A stretch of 64,000 nt of DNA from Rathayibacter sp. SW19 (GCF_030866825.1 NZ_CP133020.1:3224001-3288000), one strand, 5' to 3'; positions 25,083 through 34,868 are shown, numbered from the stretch's first letter. Notes: generated by a model from the letters alone, not told the origin. Program-made: numbers and translations.

Positions 25083-26230
25083 AGCGCGCGGTGCTGGCTA
25101 CCGGGTGCGACGATGGCCATCGTGATGGCGCCGACGATGATCAGGAGCAGCACCAAGCCGAGTATGAATCCACCCGCGCTGCCGAGATTGACGGTCCACC
25201 CGACGCCGAAGCGCTTGGGCACGAAGACGGCGGGGTCATTCCTGTTGACGTAGATCAGCCCGCCCTTCCAATAGCGATCGTCGTCTGGGGCGTCGATCGC
25301 GCGGTCGGACCGAGCGGTTCCGCCGGTGGCCGAACCGCCGGCGCGCGCACCAACCTGTGAGCGCGCCATCGACCGCGAGTAGCGGACAACGAACACGACG
25401 AGCAGTGCGGCGATGAGCACGATCAGCCCCGCCGGGAGCACGATGAACAGCACATTCGATTTCGGCGCGAACCATCCTGCGAGGGTCAGCGTGCAAATCA
25501 TCAGGGTGATCACCAAGCCGAGCTGCCCGAGCATCGACACGAGCAGGCGGCGCTGCACATCCGCCCGATGCGCAGCCTCTTCTAGCGAGTCGGACGTGAT
25601 GGTCCGCCCCGTCGTCAGCCGGCCCAGGTACGAGGCCGCGAACAACAGGGCGACGAGCCCCAGACCGATCAGCACCGGACCGAACACCGACCAGACCGAC
25701 TTGGCGGCGTATCCGTTGATTTCGCCCGCAGCGTTCCAATGCACCGGCACCGGGTCGGGCAAGCTCGAGTACGCGACAGCGCCGATCACGATGGTGACAA
25801 GCAACAGAAGGACGGAGACGATCGCCCAGCCGATCGGTGGGCGCGGGGACGCGAGCGCCGTGACATCCGCAGTCAACCGAACCGGGACTCCCTCGTACCA
25901 CCGGCCGGCGCGTTTCGCTCGCAAGATCGACGAGCGCGCCACAAGGTATGCGACGGTACAGAGCACCAGGAGCCCGAGAACAGGTACGGCGAGCGCGAGA
26001 GCCGCTTGGTCTGCGAGAAATACGGTGCCGGCGACGGCGAGCACCCAGCATCCGACGATCGCGATGCGATAGCGGCGCACAGCAGTGCGGATGACCGGCT
26101 CGCCGATCCGGTCATGCGGCACACTGACGCCGAGCGGCACCGTTGGATGCACGATCGCGGGCATCGCGAACAGTAGACCCGCGATCAGGGTGCAGATCAG
26201 CAGGCTGAAGAACAGAACCAACCACGTCAT
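25079..26230 (-). CDS. DUF1648/DUF5808 membrane protein
   Basis: A 383-residue membrane protein. Hydrophobic helices appear at about 3-24, 55-100, 135-155, 185-205, 235-255, 262-285 and 355-380. The DUF1648 signature is YSSLPDPVPVHWNAAGEINGY, and the C-terminal DUF5808 block is DRYWKGGLIYVNRNDPAVFVPKRFGVGWTVN. It overlaps the GntR gene by four bases (ATGA), so the regulator and membrane protein are coupled. The pair resembles Bacillus YtrA-type units that respond to cell-wall stress; that role is inferred. Confidence 0.85.
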   Translation of the reverse strand: MTWLVLFFSLLICTLIAGLLFAMPAIVHPTVPLGVSVPHDRIGEPVIRTAVRRYRIAIVGCWVLAVAGTVFLADQAALALAVPVLGLLVLCTVAYLVARSSILRAKRAGRWYEGVPVRLTADVTALASPRPPIGWAIVSVLLLLVTIVIGAVAYSSLPDPVPVHWNAAGEINGYAAKSVWSVFGPVLIGLGLVALLFAASYLGRLTTGRTITSDSLEEAAHRADVQRRLLVSMLGQLGLVITLMICTLTLAGWFAPKSNVLFIVLPAGLIVLIAALLVVFVVRYSRSMARSQVGARAGGSATGGTARSDRAIDAPDDDRYWKGGLIYVNRNDPAVFVPKRFGVGWTVNLGSAGGFILGLVLLLIIVGAITMAIVAPGSQHRAL

Positions 26231-26631
26231 GCGCGGCCTCCTTTGACGTTGTGGCCGAACCCGGCAAGCAGGTCGGCCACGGACTCGGAAATCCGGGAAG
26301 AACTGAGCCCCTGTGCACTCGCCTCGGCGAGCAGGGTGGTGAGTCTGGCCCGCCAGTCGTCAACGAATTCACTCGACGCCGGACCGCTATCGGGTCCGCG
26401 CGCGATGACGGAGCCGGACTTGTGATTGGTGCGGATCAGGCCCTCCTGCCTCAGCAGGTCGTAACCTTTGCTCACCGTTGCGACGTTGATGCCGAACGAC
26501 ACCGCCAGCTGCCGCACGGAGGCGAGCTGTTCCCCCGGTTCGAGACGACCGGCAGCGATGCCCTCGACCACGCGGTCGCGCAGCTGCTGGTAGAGCGGCA
26601 CATCGGACAGCGGGTCGATGTCGATCTGCAT
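26227..26631 (-). CDS. GntR family regulator, YtrA type
   Basis: A 134-residue repressor. The winged helix-turn-helix is at residues 10-75 (PLYQQLRDRVVEGIAAGRLEPGEQ, then SFGINVATVSKGYDLLRQEG), and the short C-terminal helices are typical of the YtrA subfamily, which lacks a large ligand domain. GGAGG lies four bases before the ATG. An ATCTGT ... ACAGAT half-site pair at 26666-26692 just upstream could be its operator. It is coupled to the DUF1648 gene. Confidence 0.9.
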   Translation of the reverse strand: MQIDIDPLSDVPLYQQLRDRVVEGIAAGRLEPGEQLASVRQLAVSFGINVATVSKGYDLLRQEGLIRTNHKSGSVIARGPDSGPASSEFVDDWRARLTTLLAEASAQGLSSSRISESVADLLAGFGHNVKGGRA

Positions 26632-26705
26632 TGCGCCTCCAGCTCTCCGTCACACCATCTGCGCTATCTGTTCTGGTAAAGATAACACAGATTAGTTGCG
26701 ACGGC

Positions 26706-26818
26706 GGTTGTCGAGTAGCCCGCGAGCTTCGGTCCCTGAGCGTTGTCGAAGGGCGAGCGCGCGTATCGAGACCTCGTTATGGGGTCTCGATACGCTCGTT
26801 CCTCGCTACTCGACCACC
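26706..26818. repeat. Dispersed repeat family, copy B, overlapping the mfd end
   Basis: Two inverted modules (26706-26773 and 26783-26818) meet in an 11-bp perfect stem, GTATCGAGACC with GGTCTCGATAC, around a short loop. The outer end (CTACTCGACCACC) lies in the mfd gene and provides its last codons and TAG stop. Confidence 0.85.
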
Positions 26819-29800
26819 GAGGAAGTCTCCTTGACCGGGAAGATCGCATCCAGCACCTGCGTCGTCCAGCCGATCAGATCGGCGTCGGCGAGCGCGTCCC
26901 CATTGATGCGAGGCATTGGAACGAGCACGGCATGCTGCGCTGCGAGGTAACGCGAGCCGGGGTACATCCGCTTCAAGCGCACCTGAATCGAGTCGGCCAG
27001 TGCTGCCGGCGCTACGCGCAGATTCGAGCCCATTGCGACGACATCGCTGAGACCGGCTCGTTGCGCATGCCGACGTAGTCGCGACACGGCAAACAGGTTT
27101 TGCACCGCCAGCGGCAGCTCGCCGTAGCGATCGGTCAACTCATCGTGCACGTGCTCAAGTTGGTCGTCTGCCGCATTCGGCGCGCTGGCGGCAGACAGCT
27201 TCTGATATGCCTCCAAACGCAGCCGCTCGCTATCGACATAGTCTTCTGGAATGTGGGCGTCGACCGGCAGCTCGAGCCGCAGCTCGGTCTGCCCCTCAGC
27301 AACGTCGCCCCGGAACGCGCCGACAGCCTCGCCGATCATCCGCAGATACAGGTCGAAGCCGACTCCCGCGATGTGCCCGGACTGCTCCCCGCCGAGCAGG
27401 TTGCCCGCACCGCGGATCTCGAGGTCTTTCAGCGCGACCTGCATGCCGCTGCCGAGCTCGTTATTCGCGGCGATGGTCGAGAGCCGGTCGTGCGCAGTCT
27501 CGCCAAGCGGCTTGTTTTCGTCATAGAGGAAGTAGGCGTACGCCCGTTCGTGTCCGCGGCCGACGCGCCCGCGCAACTGGTGCAACTGGCTGAGGCCATA
27601 TTTGTCTGCACGATCGATGATGATGGTGTTCGCGTTGGCGATGTCCAGCCCGGTCTCGATGATGGTCGTGCAGACCAGCACGTCGAATTTGCGCTCCCAG
27701 AAGTCGACGACGATCTGTTCGAGCACGTGCTCGGGCAATTGGCCGTGCGCGACGGCGATGCGCGCCTCCGGCACCAGCTCTGCCAGATGCGCGGCGACCC
27801 GGTTGATACTGGATACCCGGTTGTGAACGAAGAAGATCTGGCCCTCGCGCAGCAACTCGCGTCGGATTGCCGCACCGGTCTGCCGATCCGACGATGGGCC
27901 GACGAAGGTGAGAATCGGATGCCGGTCCTCCGGCGGCGTCGCCAGCGTCGACATCTCGCGGATACCCGTCACCGCCATCTCCAGTGTGCGAGGGATCGGC
28001 GTTGCACTCATCGCCAGAATGTCGACGTTGGTCTTCAACTTTTTCAGTGCATCCTTGTGCTCGACCCCGAAGCGCTGTTCCTCGTCGATGATGACAAGAC
28101 CCAGATCCTTGATCGTGATGCCGGCGGTCAGGAGCCGATGGGTGCCGATGACGACGTCGACCGTTCCATCGGCGAGGCCGCGTATCGTCTCGGCTGCCTC
28201 ACGGTCGCTCTGAAACCTGCTGAGCGCGCGCAGATGAATCGGGAAACCAGCGAAACGTTCCTGGAAGGTCTCGAAGTGCTGCTTGACCAACAGTGTGGTC
28301 GGCACCAGCATGATCACCTGTTTGCCGTCCTGGACCGCCTTGAATGCGGCACGCACAGCGATCTCGGTCTTGCCGAAGCCGACGTCGCCTGAAATCAGTC
28401 GGTCCATCGGGATCGGCCGCTCCATGTCTGCCTTGACCTCGTCGATGGTCTGCAGCTGGTCCGGGGTCTCCACGAACGGGAAGGCCTCCTCCAGCTCGCG
28501 CTGCCATGGGGTGTCCGGTGCGAACGCGTAGCCCTTGCTGGCCATCCGCGCCGAATACAGCTTCACGAGTTCGACGGCGATGTCGCGCACCGCCTTGCGT
28601 GCCCGGCCCTTGGCGGCCGACCAGTCGCTGCCGCCCATCTTGCTGAGAGCGGGCGACTCACCTCCGACGTAGCGCGTGAGCAAGTCGAGTTGGTCGGTCG
28701 GCACGTAAAGTTTGTCGCCGGGAAATCCGCGCTTGGACGGCGCATATTCCAGCACCAAATACTCGCGCTTGGTCTTCACGGGTTTGCGCCCGCCGCTGGA
28801 AACCTCGCGCTGCGTCAGTTCAACGAATTTGCCGATGCCGTGCGTCTGGTGCACAACGTAGTCACCGGTATTCAACTGCAGCGGATCCACGACGTTCTTG
28901 CGTCGCACCGCGAGCTTCTTGATCTGCCGCGAGTCGTAGCCGATGGTGCGGCCGTAGAACTCGGTCTCGCCGATCAGCGCGATCTTCTCGCTCGGAAGTT
29001 CGAAGCCGTGGCCGACGACGGCCCGCACCAGATAGGCGATGCCGGGTTCGGCGTCATCCGGATAGTCCTCCACCACACGCGCGGCGACACCGTTTTCAGC
29101 CAGCACATCGGCGGCGCGCTCGACAAGGCCGATGCCCTCCGCGGCGATCACGACGCGCCAGTTGTCTGTCAACAGGGCGGCGATGTGATCGAGAGCGCCG
29201 GTGACGTTGCCCTGGAAGCTGGGTACGGCATCCGCTTGAATGCGCACCGTCAGGTGTTCTTCGATCGTGCGTTCCTCCGGCAGCACCTCGCCGGAGTCGA
29301 AATTGCTGAGAGTCCACCACGGGTGCGCGGCGGCAGCGGGGCCGGCCTGCAGCCGTTGCGCGGACTCGCGCAGTGCGCCGAGCGTCAAGAAGTCGCCGGA
29401 AGCCAGGTCGATCGGCGCCGCCGCACCAACGGTGGCAGCGCTCCAGGCTGCAGACAGAAATTCACGATTCGTCTCAGCCAGGCTGACGGCCCGCGACGCG
29501 ACCCGTTCGGGTGAGATGACCGCGATGGCGGCACCGGCAGGCAGATAGTGGGTCAGCGGCACCAGGCGATCGACGAGCGCAGGTGCGAGCGACTCCATCC
29601 CTTCAACCGGGATGCCTTCGGCAATTTTGGCGAGCATGCCGGAGAGATTGGGAAATTCGCTCGCCATCTCGCGGGCGCGTTGCCGCACTGCAGTGCTGAG
29701 GAGGAGTTCACGGCTCGGCGGCAGTGTGACGGCGCTGACTTCCTCGGGCAAGGAGCGCTGGTCTGCCACCGAGAAAGCGCGAATCTGCTCTACCTCGTCC

Positions 29801-30426
29801 CCGAAGAAATCAACGCGATACGGATGCTCCGCCACCGAAGGGAACACATCGAGGATGCCGCCGCGCACCGCGAATTCGCCGCGGCGGGTGACCATGTCGA
29901 CCCGTGAGTACGCCAGGTCGACCAGCTGCAGCGCAATGGCGCCGAGCTCATTCCCGCGACTGCCGACTCGCAACGTGACCGGTTCACGCTCGGTGAGGTT
30001 GTCCGCAAGCGGCTGGAGGGCCGCCCGCACCGACGCGGTGACAACCAGCGGCCGCTGCCCAGTGGCCGCACCTGCTGCGTCGTTCCAATCGTGCATGCGT
30101 CGTAATGCGGCGAGTCGGCGACCGACGATTTCAGCACTCGGGCTCAGCCGCTCGTGCGGCAAGGTCTCCCAGGCTGGAAAGTCGAGGATCTCCGCCGACG
30201 GAAGCAGTCCAGCGAGGGTGGCTCGCAAGCCTTCCGACTCGCGCCCGGTCGCCGTGATCACCAGCATCGACCGCAAGCCCTCGGGCCGTTTGCCGAGCAG
30301 GCCAGCCAGCAGCGGGGCACGAAGGCCATCGGTCAGAGAGAAGTCGGCGTCGCGTGCGGCGTGCGCAAGGGCGTTATCGAAAGTTTGGGCGCGCGAAAGC
30401 GCACGTGTTAAGCCCTCAAGGATCAC
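26806..30426 (-). CDS. mfd: Transcription-repair coupling factor Mfd
   Basis: A 1206-residue ATP-dependent translocase that removes stalled RNA polymerase and recruits UvrA. Order: UvrB-homology region, polymerase-interaction domain (DYVVHQTHGIGKFVELTQRE), RecG-like motor with Walker A GDVGFGKTEIA near residue 680, DEEQRFG near 780, motif VI ETGLDIANANTIII and QLRGRVGRG, then the C-terminal TRCF domain. I prefer GTG 30426 because TACACT lies seven bases upstream; GTG 30456 would add ten residues. The last residues (SSVVE) and the TAG are encoded by repeat copy B. Confidence 0.96.
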   Translation of the reverse strand: MILEGLTRALSRAQTFDNALAHAARDADFSLTDGLRAPLLAGLLGKRPEGLRSMLVITATGRESEGLRATLAGLLPSAEILDFPAWETLPHERLSPSAEIVGRRLAALRRMHDWNDAAGAATGQRPLVVTASVRAALQPLADNLTEREPVTLRVGSRGNELGAIALQLVDLAYSRVDMVTRRGEFAVRGGILDVFPSVAEHPYRVDFFGDEVEQIRAFSVADQRSLPEEVSAVTLPPSRELLLSTAVRQRAREMASEFPNLSGMLAKIAEGIPVEGMESLAPALVDRLVPLTHYLPAGAAIAVISPERVASRAVSLAETNREFLSAAWSAATVGAAAPIDLASGDFLTLGALRESAQRLQAGPAAAAHPWWTLSNFDSGEVLPEERTIEEHLTVRIQADAVPSFQGNVTGALDHIAALLTDNWRVVIAAEGIGLVERAADVLAENGVAARVVEDYPDDAEPGIAYLVRAVVGHGFELPSEKIALIGETEFYGRTIGYDSRQIKKLAVRRKNVVDPLQLNTGDYVVHQTHGIGKFVELTQREVSSGGRKPVKTKREYLVLEYAPSKRGFPGDKLYVPTDQLDLLTRYVGGESPALSKMGGSDWSAAKGRARKAVRDIAVELVKLYSARMASKGYAFAPDTPWQRELEEAFPFVETPDQLQTIDEVKADMERPIPMDRLISGDVGFGKTEIAVRAAFKAVQDGKQVIMLVPTTLLVKQHFETFQERFAGFPIHLRALSRFQSDREAAETIRGLADGTVDVVIGTHRLLTAGITIKDLGLVIIDEEQRFGVEHKDALKKLKTNVDILAMSATPIPRTLEMAVTGIREMSTLATPPEDRHPILTFVGPSSDRQTGAAIRRELLREGQIFFVHNRVSSINRVAAHLAELVPEARIAVAHGQLPEHVLEQIVVDFWERKFDVLVCTTIIETGLDIANANTIIIDRADKYGLSQLHQLRGRVGRGHERAYAYFLYDENKPLGETAHDRLSTIAANNELGSGMQVALKDLEIRGAGNLLGGEQSGHIAGVGFDLYLRMIGEAVGAFRGDVAEGQTELRLELPVDAHIPEDYVDSERLRLEAYQKLSAASAPNAADDQLEHVHDELTDRYGELPLAVQNLFAVSRLRRHAQRAGLSDVVAMGSNLRVAPAALADSIQVRLKRMYPGSRYLAAQHAVLVPMPRINGDALADADLIGWTTQVLDAIFPVKETSSVVE

Positions 30427-30641
30427 TCGTCTAAGTGTACGGGGGTGCACAGACACGGCACCGTGGTGTGCTGTGCCGAGCGCTCACGTGCTCCTGCGCT
30501 CGCGTACTCCCGTGCTCCCGTCGAGCGGGAGATAGACGCCGACGGAAATATATCGACATGCATGGAATAGTCTGCGACCCCATGCGTTTGCATACACGTA
30601 CGTATGGAACCGATCCATCACACCATGAGGAGAATTGCCCG

Positions 30642-31208
30642 ATGACAACAACTACGGCCACCACTGAGATCCCCGGCTACAGGGCCGGAACCTGGACCAT
30701 TGACCACGCGCACAGCGAGATCGGGTTCAGCGTCCGGCACATGATGATCAGCAAGGTCCGCGGTAAGTTCAACACGTTCTCGGCGACGTTCGTGACCGGT
30801 GAGAACCCGCTCGACTCGAGCGTCACAGCATCCGCTGAGGTTGAGTCGATCACGACAGGCGACGTGAACCGCGACAACCACCTGCGCACCAACGATTTCT
30901 TCAATGCGCCTGAATTTCCGACGATCGAGTTCGTCTCGACAGGCGCACGCGTCGTCGACGGTGACTACAAGGTCGACGGTCTGCTGACGATCAAAGGCAC
31001 GACGAAGCCGGTGACCTTCGACTTCGAGTTCGGTGGCTTCGGCACGGACCCGTACGGCAACTACAAAGCCGGCGCAACCGCGCACACCACCGTCAACCGC
31101 GAGGACTTCGGCCTGAGCTGGAACGCAACGCTCGAGACCGGTGGCGTCTTGGTCGGCGACAAGGTCACGATCACGATCGAACTTGAGGCTGGCCTCGACA
31201 GCGAGTAA
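30642..31208 (+). CDS. YceI family protein
   Basis: A 188-residue lipocalin-like beta barrel. YceI proteins bind long isoprenoids or lipid-like ligands; here there is no signal peptide, so it is probably cytosolic. Hallmarks are WTIDHAHSEIGFSVRHMMISKVRGKF, NRDNHLRTNDFFNAPEFPTI, VDGLLTIKGTTKPVTFD and TVNREDFGLSWN. ATG 30642 follows GAGGAG by nine bases. It is monocistronic, with a strong terminator 26 bases after the stop. Confidence 0.93.
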   Translation: MTTTTATTEIPGYRAGTWTIDHAHSEIGFSVRHMMISKVRGKFNTFSATFVTGENPLDSSVTASAEVESITTGDVNRDNHLRTNDFFNAPEFPTIEFVSTGARVVDGDYKVDGLLTIKGTTKPVTFDFEFGGFGTDPYGNYKAGATAHTTVNREDFGLSWNATLETGGVLVGDKVTITIELEAGLDSE

Positions 31209-31233
31209 AGCGCATCCTCGCAAGCCTGTCATG

Positions 31234-31269
31234 GGCCCGGCGACTGCAGCGCAGTTGTCGGGCCTTTCT
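31234..31269 (+). terminator. Intrinsic terminator after the YceI gene
   Basis: GGCCCGGCGACTGC pairs with GCAGTTGTCGGGCC (two G-T pairs) around AGC, followed by TTTCT. Confidence 0.8.
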
Positions 31270-31468
31270 GCACCAGGTGTGCGGATTCATTCGAGCGACG
31301 CGCGATCGCCGTGCCCGATCCTGCACGGTCGGGCCGGCACCCGCGCATCCTCGGTGTGGCCTCCGCGGGTTTGCAGGCTCCTGCTTCGTATCCGGAGCAG
31401 GTGTGGTTGCTGGAGGTGACCGCGGTCGACTGACTGGTGGTCGGGGGTACCGGTCGAGTGGTGAACGC

Positions 31469-31562
31469 GGGTCTGGATACGCGTACTCGCTGCGCTCGCG
31501 CGCTACTCGACCAACGGGGGGCCGGTGGTCGAGTAGCGAGCGCTAGCGAGCGTATCGAGACC
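31469..31562. repeat. Dispersed repeat family, copy C
   Basis: Module GGTCTGGATACGC to CTACTCGACCA (about 31469-31513), then an inverted module GGTGGTCGAGTAGCGAGCG to TATCGAGACC (31524-31562). It lies between the YceI terminator and the DUF222 gene. I see no gene in 31270-31690. Confidence 0.8.
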
Positions 31563-31690
31563 CCGGCGAGCACGACGCAGACGCGCCGAATAACGCACAC
31601 TGGTCCGAATGACACACACTCGGGAAGTTGCTTCTGATCTGCGCATTCATGCCCTACTCAATGTCGGTGGTGCCTGGTTGACTTACGGGT

Positions 31691-33133
31691 ATGGACAACC
31701 CGACCGCCGCACTGGAGAACATGATCGACGCCGCGTCGACCATCGATTCTTCCGCGCTGTGGGCGATGAGCGCGGATGATCTACTCCGCTTCACGGCGCG
31801 GGCAGAGGAAGCGGGGCGGGTCATCGACGCGCTCCGGGTGGCCACGGCCACGGAGGTCGACAAACGCAGCGACCCCGCATTCGGTTCGAACGGTTTGGCA
31901 GCGGCCCGCGGGTGTCGCAACGGGGTCGAATTGCTCGAACGCGTCACCGCCGCAGCATCCGGGACTGTTCGCCGACGGTTGAGGCTGGGCGCCACCGTGT
32001 TGCCGCGCACATCGGCGACCGGCGCGGCCCTGCCCGCCCTCTTCTCGACCGTCGGGGCCGCGTTGGCAACGGGTCGCATCGGGTTGGACGCGGCCGAGGC
32101 CATCACACGTGAACTGTCGACGGCTTCACCCCGAGCCGCGATCGATGACCTGCTGGTCGCCGAGCGACACCTGGTCGCTGCCGCGACAGGTCAGCAATTC
32201 ATGCAACAAGACGGGGAGCCGGTGGCGTCCGAAACGCTCGCCACGTCTGAAACACCGGTGCCCGGCATGGCCGGTATGACCGGTATCCCGCTGCCGGCGG
32301 ACCGGATCCGGATCCAGGCGCGAGCCTGGCGGGACGCTCTGGATCCCGACGGACTCGAGCCGTCTGCCGAAGAGGCCCTGCAACGCCGTGACTTCTGGAT
32401 GTCTCGCACAGCAAAGAACGGTGTCCACCCGTTCGGCGGAGCCGTCACACCAGAGATCGCCGCAATCACCCTCGCAGTGATAGAGGCTGTCATCACCCCG
32501 CGGACCGCACCGAAATTTCTCGAGAAGGAAGAGAACGAGGAGCGAGGCATTGCGGCCGATCCGCGCACGGCCGGACAGCAGAAAGCCGACTTGTTCGCCG
32601 CGATGGTCAAATCTTTCGGCGCCTCGCAAGAGTTCAGCACCCCACCAACCGTACTGATCACCACAACCACCAACACACTCAACCCCGACACGGGCACCTC
32701 CACGGGAAAGATTTCCGGCATCGAAGACCCAATCCCGGCATCGGTCGTTCGTCAATTCGTCTGTGACGGTGGCGTCCAATCGGTGATCCTCAGCCCCGGC
32801 GGGCGCATCATCAAGCTGGGCAGCAAGTCCAGGTACTTCACGAAAGCACAACGCCGAGCCATGGCCGCGCGAGACGGACTGACGTGCATCGTGCCCGGCT
32901 GCCCCATCCCCGCCACAGCCTCAGAAGCACACCACGTCGTGCCCGATCACCGCGGCGGGCCAACCCACGTCGACAACGGCGTGCTCGCCTGCTGGTGGCA
33001 CCACAGAATGCTCGACACAGGAATCTGGACCGTGACAATGCACCACGGCACACCCACCATCCACCCCCCGAACTGGCTCGCACAACTCGCCCGAACACCA
33101 CGCCAATCACAAACCACACTCATGCGCACATGA
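31691..33133 (+). CDS. DUF222 and HNH endonuclease domain protein
   Basis: A 480-residue actinobacterial protein. Residues 10-330 are DUF222 (WAMSADDLLRFTARAEEAGR, then GRIGLDAAEAITRELS). The C-terminal HNH nuclease reads CIVPGCPIPATASEAHHV, then THVDNGVLACWWHHRMLD, with both cysteines and the His-Asn-His metal residues present. The family is present in many near-identical copies in some actinobacteria and is often suspected of being mobile, but no mobility genes flank it. No clear ribosome site precedes ATG 31691. Confidence 0.88.
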   Translation: MDNPTAALENMIDAASTIDSSALWAMSADDLLRFTARAEEAGRVIDALRVATATEVDKRSDPAFGSNGLAAARGCRNGVELLERVTAAASGTVRRRLRLGATVLPRTSATGAALPALFSTVGAALATGRIGLDAAEAITRELSTASPRAAIDDLLVAERHLVAAATGQQFMQQDGEPVASETLATSETPVPGMAGMTGIPLPADRIRIQARAWRDALDPDGLEPSAEEALQRRDFWMSRTAKNGVHPFGGAVTPEIAAITLAVIEAVITPRTAPKFLEKEENEERGIAADPRTAGQQKADLFAAMVKSFGASQEFSTPPTVLITTTTNTLNPDTGTSTGKISGIEDPIPASVVRQFVCDGGVQSVILSPGGRIIKLGSKSRYFTKAQRRAMAARDGLTCIVPGCPIPATASEAHHVVPDHRGGPTHVDNGVLACWWHHRMLDTGIWTVTMHHGTPTIHPPNWLAQLARTPRQSQTTLMRT

Positions 33134-33436
33134 CCCCGCAGTGATGCGCCGGAATCGGCCCCGACCACCCGGTGAACAACGACACGCGCATCCTTCATCC
33201 CGCTCAACGCAACCGAAGGCAACAGGGCGATCATCCGCCACAAAAACGGCACCATCCAATGGGAAAGGGCCCTCGGCCACACCCACAACACCGCCCCACG
33301 AGCCTTCTAGCAACTCTCCTAACATCGCGAGAGACCGCGAGTCCACGACAACGACGACGGCTGCGGAAAGCGCGGCGGTGCGCGTCCGATACGCAATGCA
33401 ACTGACGCGATGCGGCTCGTGCTTCCCGCGGACGGT
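33134..33436. other. Intergenic stretch with a possible gene relic
   Basis: A 45-codon plus-strand frame ending at TAG 33310 reads like protein (FIPLNATEGNRAIIRHKNG, then TIQWERALGHTHNTAPRAF) but has no start and a TGA before it. It may be the tail of a decayed gene. Nothing else is recognised. Confidence 0.3.
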
Positions 33437-34141
33437 TCAGATCCAGCCGTCGAGAGCGCGCAGAAAGCCGTCGAAGTCATCGCGATTGATGGTGTGGGTG
33501 GTGCCGACCACAGTGCGTACCTCGAAGCCCAGGGCCGTAAGACGGTCAGCAAGTTCCGGCGAAACGACCCCACGGGTGTCCGCCCGCACGACTAGGGACG
33601 GAACCATGGCGTGCTCCGGCACCCGCAACGCACCCTTCTGACTGAGTAGGGCCATCACACGGCGATCGAACGCGTGAAAATCCTCTGACTCGATTTGGGC
33701 ATCCTGCCGATCCCAACGCGGATTCTTCGCCGCCACCTCATCAGTACTGCTCTTCAGCATCCGCCGCATCAGCAGCGGCATCAGCATCCGCTGCCACCAC
33801 GCCATTTCGGGCATGTCGAACGCCGGATCAACGTATATCGCGCGCGTCGGCTGCAGGCGCTCGACGATCAGACTCAGCGTGAGCCCGCCAAGCGAATGGC
33901 CCATCGCCAACTCCGGGCCGGCAGGCACACTCTCCAACACGCTGTCGGCCAGCAACTGCATCGTATAGTGCTCGGCGCGCGGGCTTTGCCCGTGTCCGGG
34001 CAAGTCGACAGCGACCACGTGATAGCCGCGCTCCGCAAGTGCGGGCCCGGTCGTGCGCCAGTTGCGCGAACTGCTCATAACACCGTGAATCAGCACAGCG
34101 TACCGATCGCCGTCGCCCCACTCACGTGTGAAAAGTGTCAT
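33437..34141 (-). CDS. Alpha/beta hydrolase
   Basis: A 234-residue hydrolase. The oxyanion motif HGVMSSSRNW, the nucleophile elbow GHSLGG (Ser in the centre), an acid near VVRADTRG and the catalytic His in GTTHTINRDD give a full triad. Between the elbow and the acid is a helical cap with many methionines (WWQRMLMPLLMRRMLK). ATG 34141 is preceded by TACGCT seven bases upstream, so it is probably leaderless. The substrate is unknown; small esters or lactones are typical for this size. Confidence 0.85.
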   Translation of the reverse strand: MTLFTREWGDGDRYAVLIHGVMSSSRNWRTTGPALAERGYHVVAVDLPGHGQSPRAEHYTMQLLADSVLESVPAGPELAMGHSLGGLTLSLIVERLQPTRAIYVDPAFDMPEMAWWQRMLMPLLMRRMLKSSTDEVAAKNPRWDRQDAQIESEDFHAFDRRVMALLSQKGALRVPEHAMVPSLVVRADTRGVVSPELADRLTALGFEVRTVVGTTHTINRDDFDGFLRALDGWI

Positions 34142-34171
34142 GGCTTCGAGCGTAACGGGAATGCACGCGAT

Positions 34172-34217
34172 GGTTTCGAGACGCACTGCTCGCTGCGCTC
34201 GCGGCGCTCCTCAACCA
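34172..34217. repeat. Dispersed repeat family, copy D (single module)
   Basis: GGTTTCGAGACGC to CTCCTCAACCA, a diverged single module starting 12 bases after the pth stop. Confidence 0.7.
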
Positions 34218-34229
34218 ACAGAAAGCAGC

Positions 34230-34817
34230 CTACTTCTCGGCGGTGTGGAACCGAAGCTGAGCCGCGGACAGCCCGTCGCTGGCGATCTGCTCGACCGCGT
34301 CAGCGGCATCCGTTATCAGAGACGGCAGCAGGGCGCGCTCTTCCTTGCTGAAGGCACGCAGCACATGGTCCGCGGCAGCGCGACTCCCGGGCGGGCGCCC
34401 GACGCCGACCCGCACACGAGTGAATTCCCCGGTGCCGATCGCCGCGATGATGTCACGCACACCCTTGTGGCCGCCGTGGCCGCCGCCGAATTTGAGCTTG
34501 AGGGTGTCGAACGGAATATCGAGCTCGTCTTGCAGCACGATCAAACGGTCCGGCTCCAGCGAATAGAACCGCAGAAGCTGCGCCACCGGGCCGCCAGACA
34601 CGTTCATGTAGGTGTTCGGCTTCGCCAGCACGAACCGCGGCCCGCCCGGCACCACCCGGCCCTCGGCGACTGTCGCGTTGGTCTTGTGCGACTTGAACCT
34701 GGCGGATGCCCTGCTTGCCAATTCCGCCAACACCATCTGCCCGACATTGTGCCGGGTGTTGGCGTATTCGGCCCCCGGGTTGCCCAAGCCGACAACCAGC
34801 CAAGTCCGCTCGCTCAT
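34230..34817 (-). CDS. pth: Peptidyl-tRNA hydrolase
   Basis: Releases tRNA from peptidyl-tRNA that dropped off ribosomes. The 195-residue length is normal. Hallmarks are VVGLGNPGAEYANTRHNVGQ (Asn and catalytic His), KPNTYMNVSG, QDELDIPF and the signature FGGGHGGHKGVRDI. ATG 34817 (MSERTW) starts at the family position; ATG 34838 would add seven residues. It lies downstream of rplY, an order common in bacteria, with a strong hairpin between. Confidence 0.96.
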   Translation of the reverse strand: MSERTWLVVGLGNPGAEYANTRHNVGQMVLAELASRASARFKSHKTNATVAEGRVVPGGPRFVLAKPNTYMNVSGGPVAQLLRFYSLEPDRLIVLQDELDIPFDTLKLKFGGGHGGHKGVRDIIAAIGTGEFTRVRVGVGRPPGSRAAADHVLRAFSKEERALLPSLITDAADAVEQIASDGLSAAQLRFHTAEK

Positions 34818-34868
34818 GTTTGCTTCATATCGTGACATCGGATCGTCAAGCCAGATCGTGAGACGGCT

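Noticed and set aside
31270..31690. Mobile element around the DUF222-HNH gene
   Set aside because: Repeat copy C flanks one side only, there is no matching copy on the other side, no target duplication and no transposase.
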